DNA of 64,000 bases from Paenibacillus sp. RC334 (GCF_030034735.1 NZ_CP125370.1:1674001-1738000); one strand, 5' to 3'. Counted from the first letter of the stretch, positions 28,462 through 39,164 are shown. Made by a program: numbers and translations. Notes: generated by a model from the letters alone, not told the origin.

Positions 28462-28552
28462 ACCCTTCTGTGCAGATGTAGAACCGTTTCGTTATAAATC
28501 CTGCAAGATGGAGGATTTATATAAAATTTCCATTACCAAAGGGGGAAAAAGA

Positions 28553-30145
28553 GTGAGAAAACCAAAGGAAAAATCTATGTTCATCTTGACGCTGCTTCTG
28601 TCTCTGGCCATGCTATTGTCTGCCTGTGCCGGCAGCAACAACCAAACGGATAACGCAAACGGAAACAAGCCGGATGGAGGCAACACCAGTTCGCCGGCCA
28701 ATCAGAAAGAGGTTGTGTTGAAGGGATATCTGCTTGGCGAAGCGCCGAAAGGGATGCCGGAGGTGCTTGCGGCACTCAATAAAAAGCTAAAAAAGGACAT
28801 CAATACCACCATTGAGTTGAATTACATCGGCTGGGGCGACGTGCAGTCAAAATACCCGCTTTTGTTGGCTGCAGGCGAAGATGTGGATTTTATCTTTTCT
28901 GCTGAATGGAATTATTATGCTGAACAGGCGAATAAAGGGGCGTTTTATGAGCTGAAAGCTGAGGATATTGCCAAAAATATGCCGAAGAAATCGGCTATCC
29001 TCGATCCAACTGCCTGGGATGCCGTCAAGATTGAGGATAAAATCTTTATGATCCCGGGCTCCTCCGCGGATCGTTCGGTTTTTGTAGCTGTGCTCCGCAA
29101 GGATATTATGGCGGAAGCGGGCCTGACCGAGGTGAAACGGTTCTCCGAGCTTGGCCCTTATCTGGAAGCCGTGAAGAAAAACCATCCGGATATGATCGGC
29201 CTGAACTTGGACTCACAGGTTGACCTGCCGACGCCTTATCAACAACTGATGCGCGATAAAATTGGCTACACGGGCACTCCTTTTGGCGGTGGTCCTCTGG
29301 CCCAGGGCGTAGCTTACGATTTCGGAGATCCGACCGGCAAGATCTACAGTATGGTGGATGAGCCTTACCTCAGCGCGCAGAAATATGCTGCAGGTATTAT
29401 GAAGGATTGGTACGACAAAGGTTATATCAATAAAAATCCGTATTCGAATAAAATCCGCTCCAAGGATAATTTTGTGGAAGGCAAATCTGCGGTAGCATTT
29501 GGTAACACCATAGATATTGCTGCCACCATGGAAGCTGCTGAATCGAAAGGGATTGAAACCTATTTGGTCCCATCATTGATGACAAACGGTAAAGCACCTT
29601 TTAGCCCCTGGGTTACTCAAGGGATCTCCATCGCGGCTAATTCAAAAAATCCCGATCGTGTCATGCAGGCCTTCGACCTTATCATGGAAGATCCATCTTA
29701 TGCGTATCTAGCTTATTATGGTATTGAAGGACAAAACTACATCATCACTGGAGATGGTAAAATCGGCCTGCCGAAAGGTGTAACGGCTGCTAACAATACC
29801 TATCCGCCGGATGCTGCGGGCTTCTGGTTCCTGAACAAGGATTTGTTCAAGCCAATGAGCACCTGGCCGCAGTCTTATATTGACCACCGGGAGAAGGTGA
29901 AGGATTATGTAACTGATGACTTTGTATACAACGGGTTCACTTTCGACTCAGACAAAGTCAAGACACAGATCGCCAATCTGGCTAATGCTTCAACGCAATA
30001 TGCCAATCCAATCTATATCGGTGCAGTCAAGAATGTCGACAAAGCATTTGAAGAATTAGCTGAAAACTTGAAAAGCGCTGGTCTTGATAAGGTGAAAGGG
30101 GAAGTGCAGGCCCAGGCTGAGGCGTTCTTAGCAAAGAAAAAATAA
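28553..30145 (+). CDS. Extracellular sugar-binding lipoprotein (ABC transporter)
   Basis: A 530-residue substrate-binding lipoprotein. The start chosen is GTG 28553, preceded by AAAGGGGGAAAAA; the open frame reaches back to 28508 but lacks a site there. A lipobox (LLSACAG) places the lipidated cysteine at residue 25, followed by an Asn/Gly-rich linker, and the mature domain is of the large DUF3502-containing type found with LplB permeases. The substrate is probably an oligosaccharide handled by the GH3 enzymes downstream. A strong terminator follows at 30208. Confidence 0.92.
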   Translation: MRKPKEKSMFILTLLLSLAMLLSACAGSNNQTDNANGNKPDGGNTSSPANQKEVVLKGYLLGEAPKGMPEVLAALNKKLKKDINTTIELNYIGWGDVQSKYPLLLAAGEDVDFIFSAEWNYYAEQANKGAFYELKAEDIAKNMPKKSAILDPTAWDAVKIEDKIFMIPGSSADRSVFVAVLRKDIMAEAGLTEVKRFSELGPYLEAVKKNHPDMIGLNLDSQVDLPTPYQQLMRDKIGYTGTPFGGGPLAQGVAYDFGDPTGKIYSMVDEPYLSAQKYAAGIMKDWYDKGYINKNPYSNKIRSKDNFVEGKSAVAFGNTIDIAATMEAAESKGIETYLVPSLMTNGKAPFSPWVTQGISIAANSKNPDRVMQAFDLIMEDPSYAYLAYYGIEGQNYIITGDGKIGLPKGVTAANNTYPPDAAGFWFLNKDLFKPMSTWPQSYIDHREKVKDYVTDDFVYNGFTFDSDKVKTQIANLANASTQYANPIYIGAVKNVDKAFEELAENLKSAGLDKVKGEVQAQAEAFLAKKK

Positions 30146-30207
30146 GATACTTCCGATCAAAATAGTTGGACTGACCGTTAAAGCTGTAAAGGATAAAGCA
30201 CCCAGAA

Positions 30208-30231
30208 GCTCAGCAGCATATGCTGCTGAGC
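30208..30231 (+). terminator. Terminator of the ABC operon
   Basis: GCTCAGCAGCA, a TA centre and TGCTGCTGAGC form a perfect 24-base palindrome followed by ATTCTATTT, 63 bases after the binding-protein stop. Confidence 0.8.
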
Positions 30232-30467
30232 ATTCTATTTATTCCGAGTTGACGTATGGTAGACAACCCAACTCCCACCAATCTGCTGGGCATTATTAAG
30301 AGGAGCTTCATCATTAGGTTCCAAAGCTATAATGATTGGATGGGATAAAGAAACTTCTTTCAAGTCTTCAAATTCTAAGTAAATGATAAGTTGGTCCGAT
30401 GCGCTTACAAGGACCATACGTAATGTAAAGGATTAAACAAATAGTAATGAAAGTGAGATGAAGAGTT

Positions 30468-33020
30468 ATGATAGGCACTTGGCATTTCCTACTGCAAACG
30501 CCTGAATCCACGATTAAATTGCAGTTCATCATTGAAAAAATGGAAGCTTATGCATTGTCCGTCATTGCGGAGCCTTTTCCATTTCCTATTGAGATTCACA
30601 CCGTGACAGTGGACGGGGATATGCTGCAAGCCAAAGGCTCATCCCGTTACGTAGCGGATGAACCGATTGAATTTGATTTGACCTTCGAAGACGATGAATT
30701 CCACGGCAGAGTGAAGCTGCCCTATCAGGAAGCCTTCTTCGTGCAAGGTGCCAAAGGGCCTGGCCCTTCCCTTCAGGATATGCTGATTACCGAGCTTCAA
30801 CCCTACCGCAAGCATGAGGTGAGGCAGCGAAACGAGGAAGAAATCCGTCAAGCGGTGGAGATACTTCTGGCGAAGATGTCCGTTGCCGATAAGATCGGCC
30901 AAATGAGCCAGTGTATGTCGACTAACATTTCTCTCGGATCAGAGGTGGCGTCTGACTCGCCGGAGAAGTTAATTGCAGCAGGCCGGGTAGGCTCGGTCCT
31001 CTCGGCTATTACCAGTCGGCGTGTGTTCGAATTGCAAAAAATTGCGGTCGAGCAGTCTCCACACGGGATTCCCTTACTTTTTAACTTTGACGTCATTCAC
31101 GGGTTTCAAACGGTGTTTCCGGTACCGCTTGCGGGGTCCTGTAGCTGGGATATAGCGGCCATTCGAGAAGCCAGTGCGATCGCGGCGAAAGAAGCTAGTG
31201 CCTCTGGCAATACGTATAACCATGGCCCGATGGTCGATATTACGCGAGACCCGCGTTGGGGCCGGGTTGTGGAAGGCGCCGGCGAAGACCCATATTTGGG
31301 AAGTCTGATCGCCAAAGCCCAGGTCGAAGGCTTGCAGGGGGACAACTTATTTGATCCAGAGACGCTTATTGCTTGCTTGAAGCATTTCGTCGCTTATGGA
31401 GCCGCTGAAGCCGGCCGGGATTACAATACGGTGGACATTTCAGAAGGCACGCTTCGCAATGTGTACTTGCCGCCGTTCCAGGCGGGGATTGAAGCTGGCG
31501 CAGGGTCGGTCATGAATGCTTTTAATACTTATCAGGGTGTGCCGGTGGCAGGAAATCGTTACCTCCTTAACGATGTACTGCGGATGGAACTGGGCTTCGA
31601 CGGGGTCCTGATTTCTGATTATGGTTCCATAGATGAAATTGTTGCACATGGGAATGCCAAGGACAGTAAGGAAGCGGCGAGAAAGGCTCTGGATGCCACG
31701 ATGGATATTGAGATGGTAACCCGATCTTACGATCAGCTGCAGGAATTGATTGAAGAAGGTCTGGTGGCGGAGAAACAACTCGATGAATCCGTGCGGCGCA
31801 TCCTGACTCTAAAATACAAGATCGGCATTATGGACGACCCGTTCCGTTATGTGCGTCCAGAGAAAGAAAAGGAGTATCATTTCCATACGCAGCATCTGGA
31901 AGTCAGCCGGAGTTTGGCACGGAAATCGATTGTGCTGCTGAAGAATAACGGTGTTCTCCCGCTGGCAAGCAAGGCACAGAAGATAGCCATTATCGGACCT
32001 TTTGGTGACAGCAAAGATCTTCTAGGACCATGGCAGTGGTCCCGGTTCACAAAGGAGACCGTTACGCTCAGAGAAGGTATGGAAGAAAAAGGGGTTTCAG
32101 AAACACATCTATTGCTTGAAGAAGGTTGTAAGGTTGAAGAAGCAGTGGATGGGGGAGTAGAGCGGGCGGTTGCCGCAGCGGAGCAAGCGGATATCGTTCT
32201 TCTGGCGCTAGGAGAGAGCAGTGAAATGTCCGGAGAAGCGGCTTCCCGCTTGGACATTCATTTACCTAAGGTACAGCAGGAGCTTGCAGAGGCCGTTGTT
32301 CGGGTAGGGAAACCGACCATTCTGGTATTAACCAATGGCCGCCCACTGGTACTGGACGGGTTCGCACGCCAGGTTGATGCGATCATTGAAACCTGGTTCT
32401 TGGGATCTGAGGCCGGGCATGCCATCGCCGATGTACTCTTCGGCGATTATAATCCGTCCGGCAAGCTGACGATGAGTTTCCCGGCCCATTCTGGGCAAGT
32501 GCCGGTATATTATAATCATTTCCACACCGGAAGACCTGTAACAGAGAACAATCAAGGACAGAAATTCTTCTCGCGGTATATCGATGGGCCAAATGAGCCG
32601 CTGTATCCGTTCGGTTACGGATTAAGCTATACAACGTTTGAGTATTCGGATATCCAGTTGTCTCACACCCAAATGACGGCTTCGGAAACGCTCATTGCCA
32701 GCGTCACGGTAACCAATACAGGAAAGGTTTCGGGAGAGGAGACCGTTCAGCTGTACATTCAGGATCTGTATGGCCGTGTGGTTCGTCCAGTAAAAGAACT
32801 GAAAGGATTTCAAAAGGTGATTCTGGCTGCAGGCGAAGCACAGGACGTTCATTTCAGCATTACTGAAGCTGATTTGGAGTATTGGAACCTGGAGAAGAAG
32901 AACGAAGCAGAGCTGGGGGAGTTCAAGGTATATATCGGATCGAGCTCCTGTGATGTGAAGGAAGCATCTTTCGAGCTTAGCCCAAACTCAAATATAAATT
33001 GGCAGGAGGCAGAAAAATGA
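30468..33020 (+). CDS. GH3 beta-glucosidase-type glycosidase with extra N-terminal domain
   Basis: An 850-residue GH3 enzyme without signal peptide, so cytoplasmic. About 120 residues of a beta-rich domain precede the GH3 barrel, which has GPMVDITRDPRWGRVVEGAGEDP, KHF and the nucleophile Asp384 in LISDYGS. The second domain contains GESSEMSGEAASR (acid/base glutamate region) and the C-terminal fibronectin-like domain begins near FGYGLSYTTFEY. It likely releases glucose from imported beta-glucosides. A four-base overlap with the next GH3 gene implies coupled translation. Confidence 0.92.
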   Translation: MIGTWHFLLQTPESTIKLQFIIEKMEAYALSVIAEPFPFPIEIHTVTVDGDMLQAKGSSRYVADEPIEFDLTFEDDEFHGRVKLPYQEAFFVQGAKGPGPSLQDMLITELQPYRKHEVRQRNEEEIRQAVEILLAKMSVADKIGQMSQCMSTNISLGSEVASDSPEKLIAAGRVGSVLSAITSRRVFELQKIAVEQSPHGIPLLFNFDVIHGFQTVFPVPLAGSCSWDIAAIREASAIAAKEASASGNTYNHGPMVDITRDPRWGRVVEGAGEDPYLGSLIAKAQVEGLQGDNLFDPETLIACLKHFVAYGAAEAGRDYNTVDISEGTLRNVYLPPFQAGIEAGAGSVMNAFNTYQGVPVAGNRYLLNDVLRMELGFDGVLISDYGSIDEIVAHGNAKDSKEAARKALDATMDIEMVTRSYDQLQELIEEGLVAEKQLDESVRRILTLKYKIGIMDDPFRYVRPEKEKEYHFHTQHLEVSRSLARKSIVLLKNNGVLPLASKAQKIAIIGPFGDSKDLLGPWQWSRFTKETVTLREGMEEKGVSETHLLLEEGCKVEEAVDGGVERAVAAAEQADIVLLALGESSEMSGEAASRLDIHLPKVQQELAEAVVRVGKPTILVLTNGRPLVLDGFARQVDAIIETWFLGSEAGHAIADVLFGDYNPSGKLTMSFPAHSGQVPVYYNHFHTGRPVTENNQGQKFFSRYIDGPNEPLYPFGYGLSYTTFEYSDIQLSHTQMTASETLIASVTVTNTGKVSGEETVQLYIQDLYGRVVRPVKELKGFQKVILAAGEAQDVHFSITEADLEYWNLEKKNEAELGEFKVYIGSSSCDVKEASFELSPNSNINWQEAEK

Positions 33021-35485
33021 CTTATAAAGATGCAAGCAAATCTATTCCGGAAAGAGTCGAGGATTTACTTGGAAGAATGACCCTCAAGGAAAAGGTAGCC
33101 CAGTTATATTGTGCTTCCGTTTCAGATGCCGACGATAGTGTAGCACCGCTGAAAGAAGCGATGAAAGACGGTATCGGGACGTTGAGTTGTCTGAACTCTT
33201 CGTTAACCGGGGACAACAAGAAGGATATCGAAAAATTAAAAAGCCTTCAGAAATATCTTTTGGAGGAAACCAGATTAGGGATTCCGGTAATTATTCATAA
33301 CGAAGGGATCGCTGGAGCGCAGATCCCGGGAGCGACGACTTTTCCGCAGTCGCTGAACCTTGCGTCCACCTGGGAGCCCGAATTAGCGCTAAAAATGGGT
33401 GAAGCTGTAAAAAAACAACTAATTGCCTATGGATTCAGGGCAGTACATTCTCCACTGTTTGACTTGGGCAGAGATCCAAGGTGGGGAAGAATTGGCGAAA
33501 CCTATGGTGAAGATCCTTATTTAGTTGCGCAGATGGGCGTAGCATACGTCAAGGGGATACAGGGTGACCATGAAGTAATGGCGGCCGCCAAGCACTTTGT
33601 CGGGTATGGCAACGCCGAAGGAGGAAGAAACGGTGGAGAACAGCAAATCGCGGACAGAAAATTATTCGATACCTATTGTTTTCCTTTTGAGGCGGCCATC
33701 CATGATGCCCGGTTGCTGGCTGTGATGAACAGCTACGGCATCTTGAATGAGCAGGCCGTGTCCACTTCAAAATGGCTGCTGACAGACGTACTAAGAGACA
33801 AAATGGGTTTCGATGGCTTGGTGGTCGCGGATTATGGCAGCATAAACCATGCGTTTTCACGATATCGGGTGGCCAAGGATCAGAAAGAAACTGCAGTTCT
33901 GGCCCTTCGTGCCGGCATGGATGTGGAGCAGCCAAATAACAATTGTTATAAGTACTTAGTGGAAGCGGTCGAATCCGGAGAATTGGAAGAGTTCTATATT
34001 GACCGTTCTGTCAGACGGGTGCTGGAAACCAAGTTCAAAATGGGTCTATTTGAGAATCCTTTTGAAATCGGTGATTTCTTTGCGGAAATTTCCAAAGTTG
34101 AACCTGCGGAATTATCACAGGAAATTGCTGAGAAATCCATCGTACTGGTTAAAAATGAAGACAACTTTTTACCGCTCCAAAAGAAGCTGAAAATCGCGCT
34201 TATCGGCCCTACCGCAGACGAAAGAACGAACTTTTTCGGAGGATATTCCTCTGTGAATTCGGCGAGTACTCAAAGCAGTGACTTCGACAAATCCGAAGAG
34301 GATAATTTTTTGAAAATGATTTATGCCGGCGCGATTTCCGAACACAAGGAGACCTATAAAGCTTTAGGACTAGAATTTGATGATAAGCCCACTCCAGAGC
34401 AAAAAGTGAAAATTATCAATATGATCAAGCAAAGCTTGAGCTCAGGCAGCAACGCCAACAAAGTATATGACACGACAGAAGAATTTGCCCGGAAATACTA
34501 TCCGGATTGCAAATCGATAAAGGAAGTCATGGAAGAAGAGTTTGGGTTGGATCAGATCCTGTATGCCAAAGGCTGCACTATTTTTGAGGCTATAGATGGG
34601 GGAATCGAAGCCGTAAAGGCAGCTGTTCAGGAAGCAGATATTGTGATTGCTGTATTAGGCGGCAAGGAAAGCATGATTGATCCTCAGGCGACCTGCGGAG
34701 AAAACAGGGATAATATCAATATCCAGCTTGAGCAACCGCAATTGGAAATGATGGACGAAGTATTTAAGCTGAACAAACCTGTTATCTCAATTATCGTAGA
34801 TGGTCGGCCTCTGGCCACGCCTTCGATTAGCGAGCACAGTAAGGCGGTGCTATATTCCTGGCTGCCGGCACAGTTCGGTGCGAAAGCCATTGTGAATATC
34901 CTTGCCGGTCGAAGGAACCCGAGTGGAAAGCTGCCGGTGACCATTGTAAGAGAGGTCGGGCAGATTCCGATGTACAACAGCAGATTGCCGCTCTATGTCG
35001 ACATTAATGATTGGGCGGAATATATCGGGCACGATAAGACTACCCCGCTATATCCGTTTGGACACGGTTTGAGTTATACGAAATTTGAATACAGTGAATT
35101 GAATTGGAACCGCACCGTTCAGCCCAATGGAGAATTGAATCTGAGTTTCAAGCTGCAGAATACAGGTTCATATGCGGGAGACGAGGTGGTTCAAGTCTAT
35201 ATAAGAGATAGTGTTGGCAGTGTCGCCCGACCCGTTAAGCAGCTTGTTGGATTTGTAAAAGTAACCCTAGATCCTAATGAAACGAAGGATATTACCTTCA
35301 AGGTAAATATGAAACAACTGGCATTCCATGACCTGAACATGGAGCAAGTGGTTGAACCAGGGATGATGGAAGTGTTTATCGGGGCTTCCTCCCAGGATAT
35401 TCGCTTACAAGGATCCTTTGAAATTGCCGGAGAAAAACTTATTGTAGACAGAAAGGCATTTGCCTCGCAAGTAATTATTAATTAA
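33017..35485 (+). CDS. GH3 glycosidase
   Basis: An 822-residue GH3 enzyme. The start is ATG 33017 with AGGAGGCAGAAAA, overlapping the previous stop by four bases. Barrel motifs: GIPVIIHNEGIAG, DLGRDPRWGRIGETYGEDP and nucleophile Asp272 in VVADYGS. The second domain has an insertion of about 80 residues (roughly 420-520) before GGKES...TCGENRD, the acid/base region, and a fibronectin-like C-terminus (YPFGHGLSYTKFEY). No signal peptide. The pair of different GH3 proteins suggests sequential trimming of a branched or mixed-linkage oligosaccharide; xylosidase activity is an alternative. Confidence 0.92.
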   Translation: MTYKDASKSIPERVEDLLGRMTLKEKVAQLYCASVSDADDSVAPLKEAMKDGIGTLSCLNSSLTGDNKKDIEKLKSLQKYLLEETRLGIPVIIHNEGIAGAQIPGATTFPQSLNLASTWEPELALKMGEAVKKQLIAYGFRAVHSPLFDLGRDPRWGRIGETYGEDPYLVAQMGVAYVKGIQGDHEVMAAAKHFVGYGNAEGGRNGGEQQIADRKLFDTYCFPFEAAIHDARLLAVMNSYGILNEQAVSTSKWLLTDVLRDKMGFDGLVVADYGSINHAFSRYRVAKDQKETAVLALRAGMDVEQPNNNCYKYLVEAVESGELEEFYIDRSVRRVLETKFKMGLFENPFEIGDFFAEISKVEPAELSQEIAEKSIVLVKNEDNFLPLQKKLKIALIGPTADERTNFFGGYSSVNSASTQSSDFDKSEEDNFLKMIYAGAISEHKETYKALGLEFDDKPTPEQKVKIINMIKQSLSSGSNANKVYDTTEEFARKYYPDCKSIKEVMEEEFGLDQILYAKGCTIFEAIDGGIEAVKAAVQEADIVIAVLGGKESMIDPQATCGENRDNINIQLEQPQLEMMDEVFKLNKPVISIIVDGRPLATPSISEHSKAVLYSWLPAQFGAKAIVNILAGRRNPSGKLPVTIVREVGQIPMYNSRLPLYVDINDWAEYIGHDKTTPLYPFGHGLSYTKFEYSELNWNRTVQPNGELNLSFKLQNTGSYAGDEVVQVYIRDSVGSVARPVKQLVGFVKVTLDPNETKDITFKVNMKQLAFHDLNMEQVVEPGMMEVFIGASSQDIRLQGSFEIAGEKLIVDRKAFASQVIIN

Positions 35486-35599
35486 TACGTCTGAAGATAA
35501 TGGAGGCCGGCGATTGCACGAATGCTTCCTATTACGACCGATATCTTATAGATCAAGGCTGAAACAGATATTCAGAGGAGAGTTGATACCATTAAAGAC

Positions 35600-37155
35600 A
35601 TGTACCTAACGGACGACAGTAGCAGCAGAAAAGGATCACGAAACAGTTATTATAGGGAGACATACAGGCCTCAATTCCATTATTCACCTGAGAAAAATTG
35701 GATGAACGATCCCAACGGCTTGGTTTAATATGAAGGAGAGTACCACCTGTTCTACCAGCATACGCCCCATGATACGCAGCCTGACTTTGGCCGCATGCAT
35801 TGGGGGCATGCGGTAAGCAAGGATCTAGTACATTGGGACGAACTCCCACCGACAATTCCGCCTGGAGAGGACGGAGCGATCTTCTCGGGAAGTGCGGTGG
35901 TGGGTAAGAACAATACAAGCGGATTTTTCAACGAAGAAGGATCAGGATTGGTTGCAATTTATACGAATGAGGGCAACAGGGCTCAACCCGGCAAGCCATT
36001 GCTTATAGCAAGGACAAAGGTCGAACCTGGATAAAATATGAAGGTAATCCGGTCTTATTCCCAACGGAAACGCTAGATTTTCGTGATCCGAAGGTGTTTT
36101 GGCATGATGAATCGTCGATGTGGATCATGGTCCTTGCTGTAAGAGAACGTGTAGAATTTTACACATCTCCAAACCTGAAAGAATGGTCGTTTGCAAGCGA
36201 GTTCGGTTCCGACATTCCGTGTATACACCGAGGGATATTTGAATGTCCTGATGTATTTCGAATCCGAGTAGATGGGGATGAGAATACCACGAAGTGGATA
36301 CTAATGCTAAGCGTGGGGGATAGAAATGGTGTGAATCCAGACGATCCGGAACCACCGGCAGGGGGTTCTGGCATGATGTATTTCATTGGCAACTTTGACG
36401 GTAAGACATTTACTCTGGATGAAGCGCTGGAAACTTTCGATGCTATTAAATGGGTAGACTACGGATCAGACTTTTACGCGGCTGTGACCTGGAATGGCAT
36501 TCCGAACGAGGACGGACGAAAGATTTGGATCGGCTGGATGAACAATTGGCGTTATGGTACCACGCTACCTTCAGAGGAATGGCGTGGCAAGATGTCAATT
36601 CCTCGTGAGCTACAGCTTAGGACTTATCCAGAGGGACTTCAATTAATCCAAACACCCATAAATGAATTAAGTCAGCTAAGAAAACCGATTTTGTCTCTGC
36701 AAGATTTGATGATTAAGCCAGGTATGAACGTGTTGTCTGATATTTCCGCAGCCAAGGCAGAAATTATTGTAGAATTTGAAATCGGTACTGCTGTGGAATT
36801 CGGGTTTAAAGTACGGAAGTCCGCCAATCAGGAGACGATTATCGGATATAATATCTCGAATGAGGAATTGTTCGTCGATCGGACGAAGTCGAGCGCCACT
36901 GATTTTCATTCCGATTTCACAGCAATACACAAGGCCACTATGAAGCCAGAGCATGAGAGGATACAGTTGAGCATTTATCTGGATTGGTCAAGTGTTGAAG
37001 TCTTCGGAAATCATGGAAAAACAATCATTTCAGACATGATTTTCCCGGATTTCGAAAGTAAGGGTCTAGAACTCTACGCCATTGGTGGAGAACTAAGGGT
37101 CGAGTCGCTTCAGATCAATGATCTAGTAAGCATTTGGGGAAATGAGACTGTTTAG
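35600..37155 (+). pseudogene. GH32 sucrose/fructan hydrolase, disrupted by a stop and a frameshift
   Basis: A GH32 enzyme of about 518 codons without a signal peptide. All catalytic motifs remain: WMNDPNG at the start, FRDPKVFW, and FECP (acid/base Glu). An in-frame TAA at 35726-35728 replaces a Tyr codon in GLV-YEGEYHLFYQ, and the frame shifts between about 35985 and 36000 (one base missing before AIAYSKDKGRTW). The C-terminal beta-sandwich is complete (LSIYLDWSSVEVFGN). It follows the GH3 genes on the same strand after 114 bases and would have hydrolysed sucrose or short fructans. Confidence 0.88.
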
Positions 37156-37692
37156 ACTTTAGTTACCGTTATCATTCAAATTAAAATTATCTCACGACAG
37201 AACTCGTTAAGCAGCGGCTTGATTTGACGAAGTGTTACAGCCCGGCTGCGTGCATCAATATCTGAACTTGGTCCCCAAAACTAATTAAAGTAACATTTTT
37301 CTGCCTTGACACGTAACACCCGATCGGTTCACAACCGTATCGGGTATTTTCATATCCTTGTTTTCCATCGCACTATCTACATAAAAGGCCCGCAGCTTCT
37401 CTGGGAAATTAAAACTGACATATTGACCGTTATGTGTAAGGAGTAAGGGATAATTTCTTGAGCAGCAGCCTGTACATGATGTATGGGAATGAAACATCGG
37501 GATATAAAATGGTTTCGTGCAACTGTTTTTCCATTTAAGAGAAGGTCCTTTCTTCTGACGATATTTCTATATAAATAAAAGATATAATTACACAAAATAA
37601 ACAGAAGTGGTGATATTATTATATTCAGTTTGGTTTATCATTCAATTATTCTGTGCACAGACAATTGGCAAAAACATCTTAGAGGGGTCAGT
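37156..37692. other. Intergenic stretch with terminator-like hairpin
   Basis: No confident gene. A hairpin at 37318-37345 (ACCCGAT...ATCGGGT with an inner CGGTT/AACCG pairing) followed by ATTTT can end transcripts of the GH32 region. A minus-strand frame of 70 codons (37285-37497) and an ATG at 37534 opening MEKQLHETILYPDVSFPYIM have some coding character but break quickly, possibly a relic of a regulator. Confidence 0.5.
37318..37345 (+). terminator. Terminator-like hairpin
   Basis: ACCCGAT pairs with ATCGGGT, with GGTT/AACC inside, followed by ATTTTC. Located 160 bases after the GH32 pseudogene. Confidence 0.55.
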
Positions 37693-38586
37693 ATGAAAAT
37701 AAATAAACCGTTTCATCCGTATATTTTGCTATTCATTGCCATATTATCTGTTTCTATCTCTTCCATCATGATAAAATCCTCAGATACGCCAACCTCTGTG
37801 GCTGGAATGTACAGACTGTATATATCAGTAATAATAATGCTTCCTTTTGTACCCTGGAAAATGCTTCGATCCTTAGAGATGAACAAAAAAGATTGGAGTA
37901 CCGTTTTCTTAGCTGGTCTTTTTCTCGGATTATATTTCTTATTTTGGATGGAATCTTTAGTATATACCTCAGTTGCGAGCTCCATGGTCATCTTATCATT
38001 ACAGCCTTTATTTGTAATGATGGGTTCATACTTTATGTTCAGAGAACGAGCAAACATATTAACCATTCTTTGTTTGATCGCTGCTCTTTTCGGTTCAATC
38101 ATTATAGCTTGGGGAGACATTGGGGTTTCCAAAGAGGCATTAATCGGAGATGGGTTATCTTTGTTAGGAACAATCTTGGTTTCAGCATATATGTTGGCAG
38201 GACAGAAAGTAAGTCACAAAATAGATGCAAATTTATATAGTGTTATTGTTTTTTTTCTGGGTGGCAGCGTCATGTTAATCTACAATTTGTTGAATAATTA
38301 TTCCTTGATCGAATATGACTCGTCGGATTGGATGTATTTCTTTTTACTTGCAGTAATCCCAACTATTTTTGGACAATATATTTTTAATCTGTTGTTGAAA
38401 TCAATGGGTGCAACTACTGTTTCAGTGGGCATTATTGGAGAACCTGTTCTCGCCATAATTCTCGCTTACTTATTCTTGGGAGAAATAATCTCTGTATTTC
38501 AATTCATAGGTGGAATGATAACTTTATTCGGTATGGGGATGTATTTTTGGGCAAAATCTTTAAAGTATACAGTTGCAAAATATTAA
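37693..38586 (+). CDS. DMT-superfamily (EamA) transporter
   Basis: A 297-residue permease with about ten membrane helices in two EamA repeats; the first repeat contains TPTSVAGMYRLYISVII, and the second ends PVLAIILAYLFLGEIISVFQFIGG, a family signature. The start chosen is ATG 37693 after AGAGGGG; the open frame extends 21 codons upstream. Probably exports a metabolite or amino acid. It is followed after 57 bases by csaA. Confidence 0.9.
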   Translation: MKINKPFHPYILLFIAILSVSISSIMIKSSDTPTSVAGMYRLYISVIIMLPFVPWKMLRSLEMNKKDWSTVFLAGLFLGLYFLFWMESLVYTSVASSMVILSLQPLFVMMGSYFMFRERANILTILCLIAALFGSIIIAWGDIGVSKEALIGDGLSLLGTILVSAYMLAGQKVSHKIDANLYSVIVFFLGGSVMLIYNLLNNYSLIEYDSSDWMYFFLLAVIPTIFGQYIFNLLLKSMGATTVSVGIIGEPVLAIILAYLFLGEIISVFQFIGGMITLFGMGMYFWAKSLKYTVAKY

Positions 38587-38643
38587 AATTTGTAACTGTA
38601 TATCGCGAAATTTGAGAAAATAATAGATGAGGAGAATGTTTAA

Positions 38644-38976
38644 ATGGCAACGATTGATGATTTTTTGGAACTGGATATTCGAGTTGGAACAATAATTAAA
38701 GCTGAGTTTTTTGCAGAAGCAAAAATACCTGCTATTAAACTTGAGATTGATTTTGGACAAGATATTGGAATAAAAACATCAAGTGCACAAATTACAAAAA
38801 GATATGTGGCTGAAGATATTATAGGAGAACAAATAATAGGTGTAGTCAACTTTCCTCCTCGACGGATAGCAGGCTTTAATTCAGAGGTATTAGTCCTTGG
38901 AGGAATACCCGAAAAAGGGGATGTGGTTCTGTTGAAACCAGATATTAAACTACCTGATGGAACACCTATTGGGTGA
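38644..38976 (+). CDS. csaA: CsaA, tRNA-binding-domain chaperone
   Basis: A 110-residue single-domain protein of the tRNA-binding OB-fold (CsaA) family. [14 protein letters not shown] (about 9-22) and [20 protein letters not shown] (63-82) are diagnostic, and the length equals B. subtilis CsaA, a homodimeric chaperone linked with protein export. GAGGAGAATG precedes the ATG. Probably co-transcribed with the DMT transporter. Confidence 0.93.
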   Translation: MATIDDFLELDIRVGTIIKAEFFAEAKIPAIKLEIDFGQDIGIKTSSAQITKRYVAEDIIGEQIIGVVNFPPRRIAGFNSEVLVLGGIPEKGDVVLLKPDIKLPDGTPIG

Positions 38977-39099
38977 TACATCGTTCTTGTTTAATCAGTG
39001 TAAAAAATACAACTTTACAAAAGGCAAGGCACGAACCTTCAAATGATAAATATAGTTTAATTAACCACAGGGATTACTCTGGTAATTCACGACGTGTAG

Positions 39100-39137
39100 A
39101 AAAAGTGTCAAATTGATTTTTCAATTTGACACTTTTT
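39100..39137 (+). terminator. Long perfect hairpin with T-run, partly IS-derived
   Basis: AAAAAGTGTCAAATTG pairs perfectly with CAATTTGACACTTTTT over a 6-base loop, followed by another T. It can act as terminator for csaA. The right arm plus 27 further bases equals the IS630-type end at 11528, so the hairpin may be two abutting element ends. Confidence 0.6.
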
Positions 39138-39164
39138 TATATTGGATAAGATAATGAGTTTGTG
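39122..39164 (+). repeat. IS630-type end, second copy
   Basis: CAATTTGACACTTTTT plus the following ATATTGGATAAGATAA and GTTTGTG match 11528-11570 with one mismatch. No transposase sequence follows here. Confidence 0.6.

Noticed and set aside
30401..30415. cre-like sequence before the first GH3 gene
   Set aside because: Two mismatches to the consensus at fixed positions.
30235..30417. 60-codon minus-strand frame behind the ABC operon terminator
   Set aside because: No ribosome binding site and no family features; it may be chance, although its composition is protein-like.
37285..37497. 70-codon minus-strand frame (MFHSHTSCTGCC...)
   Set aside because: Overlaps a terminator hairpin, has no ribosome binding site and no recognisable family.
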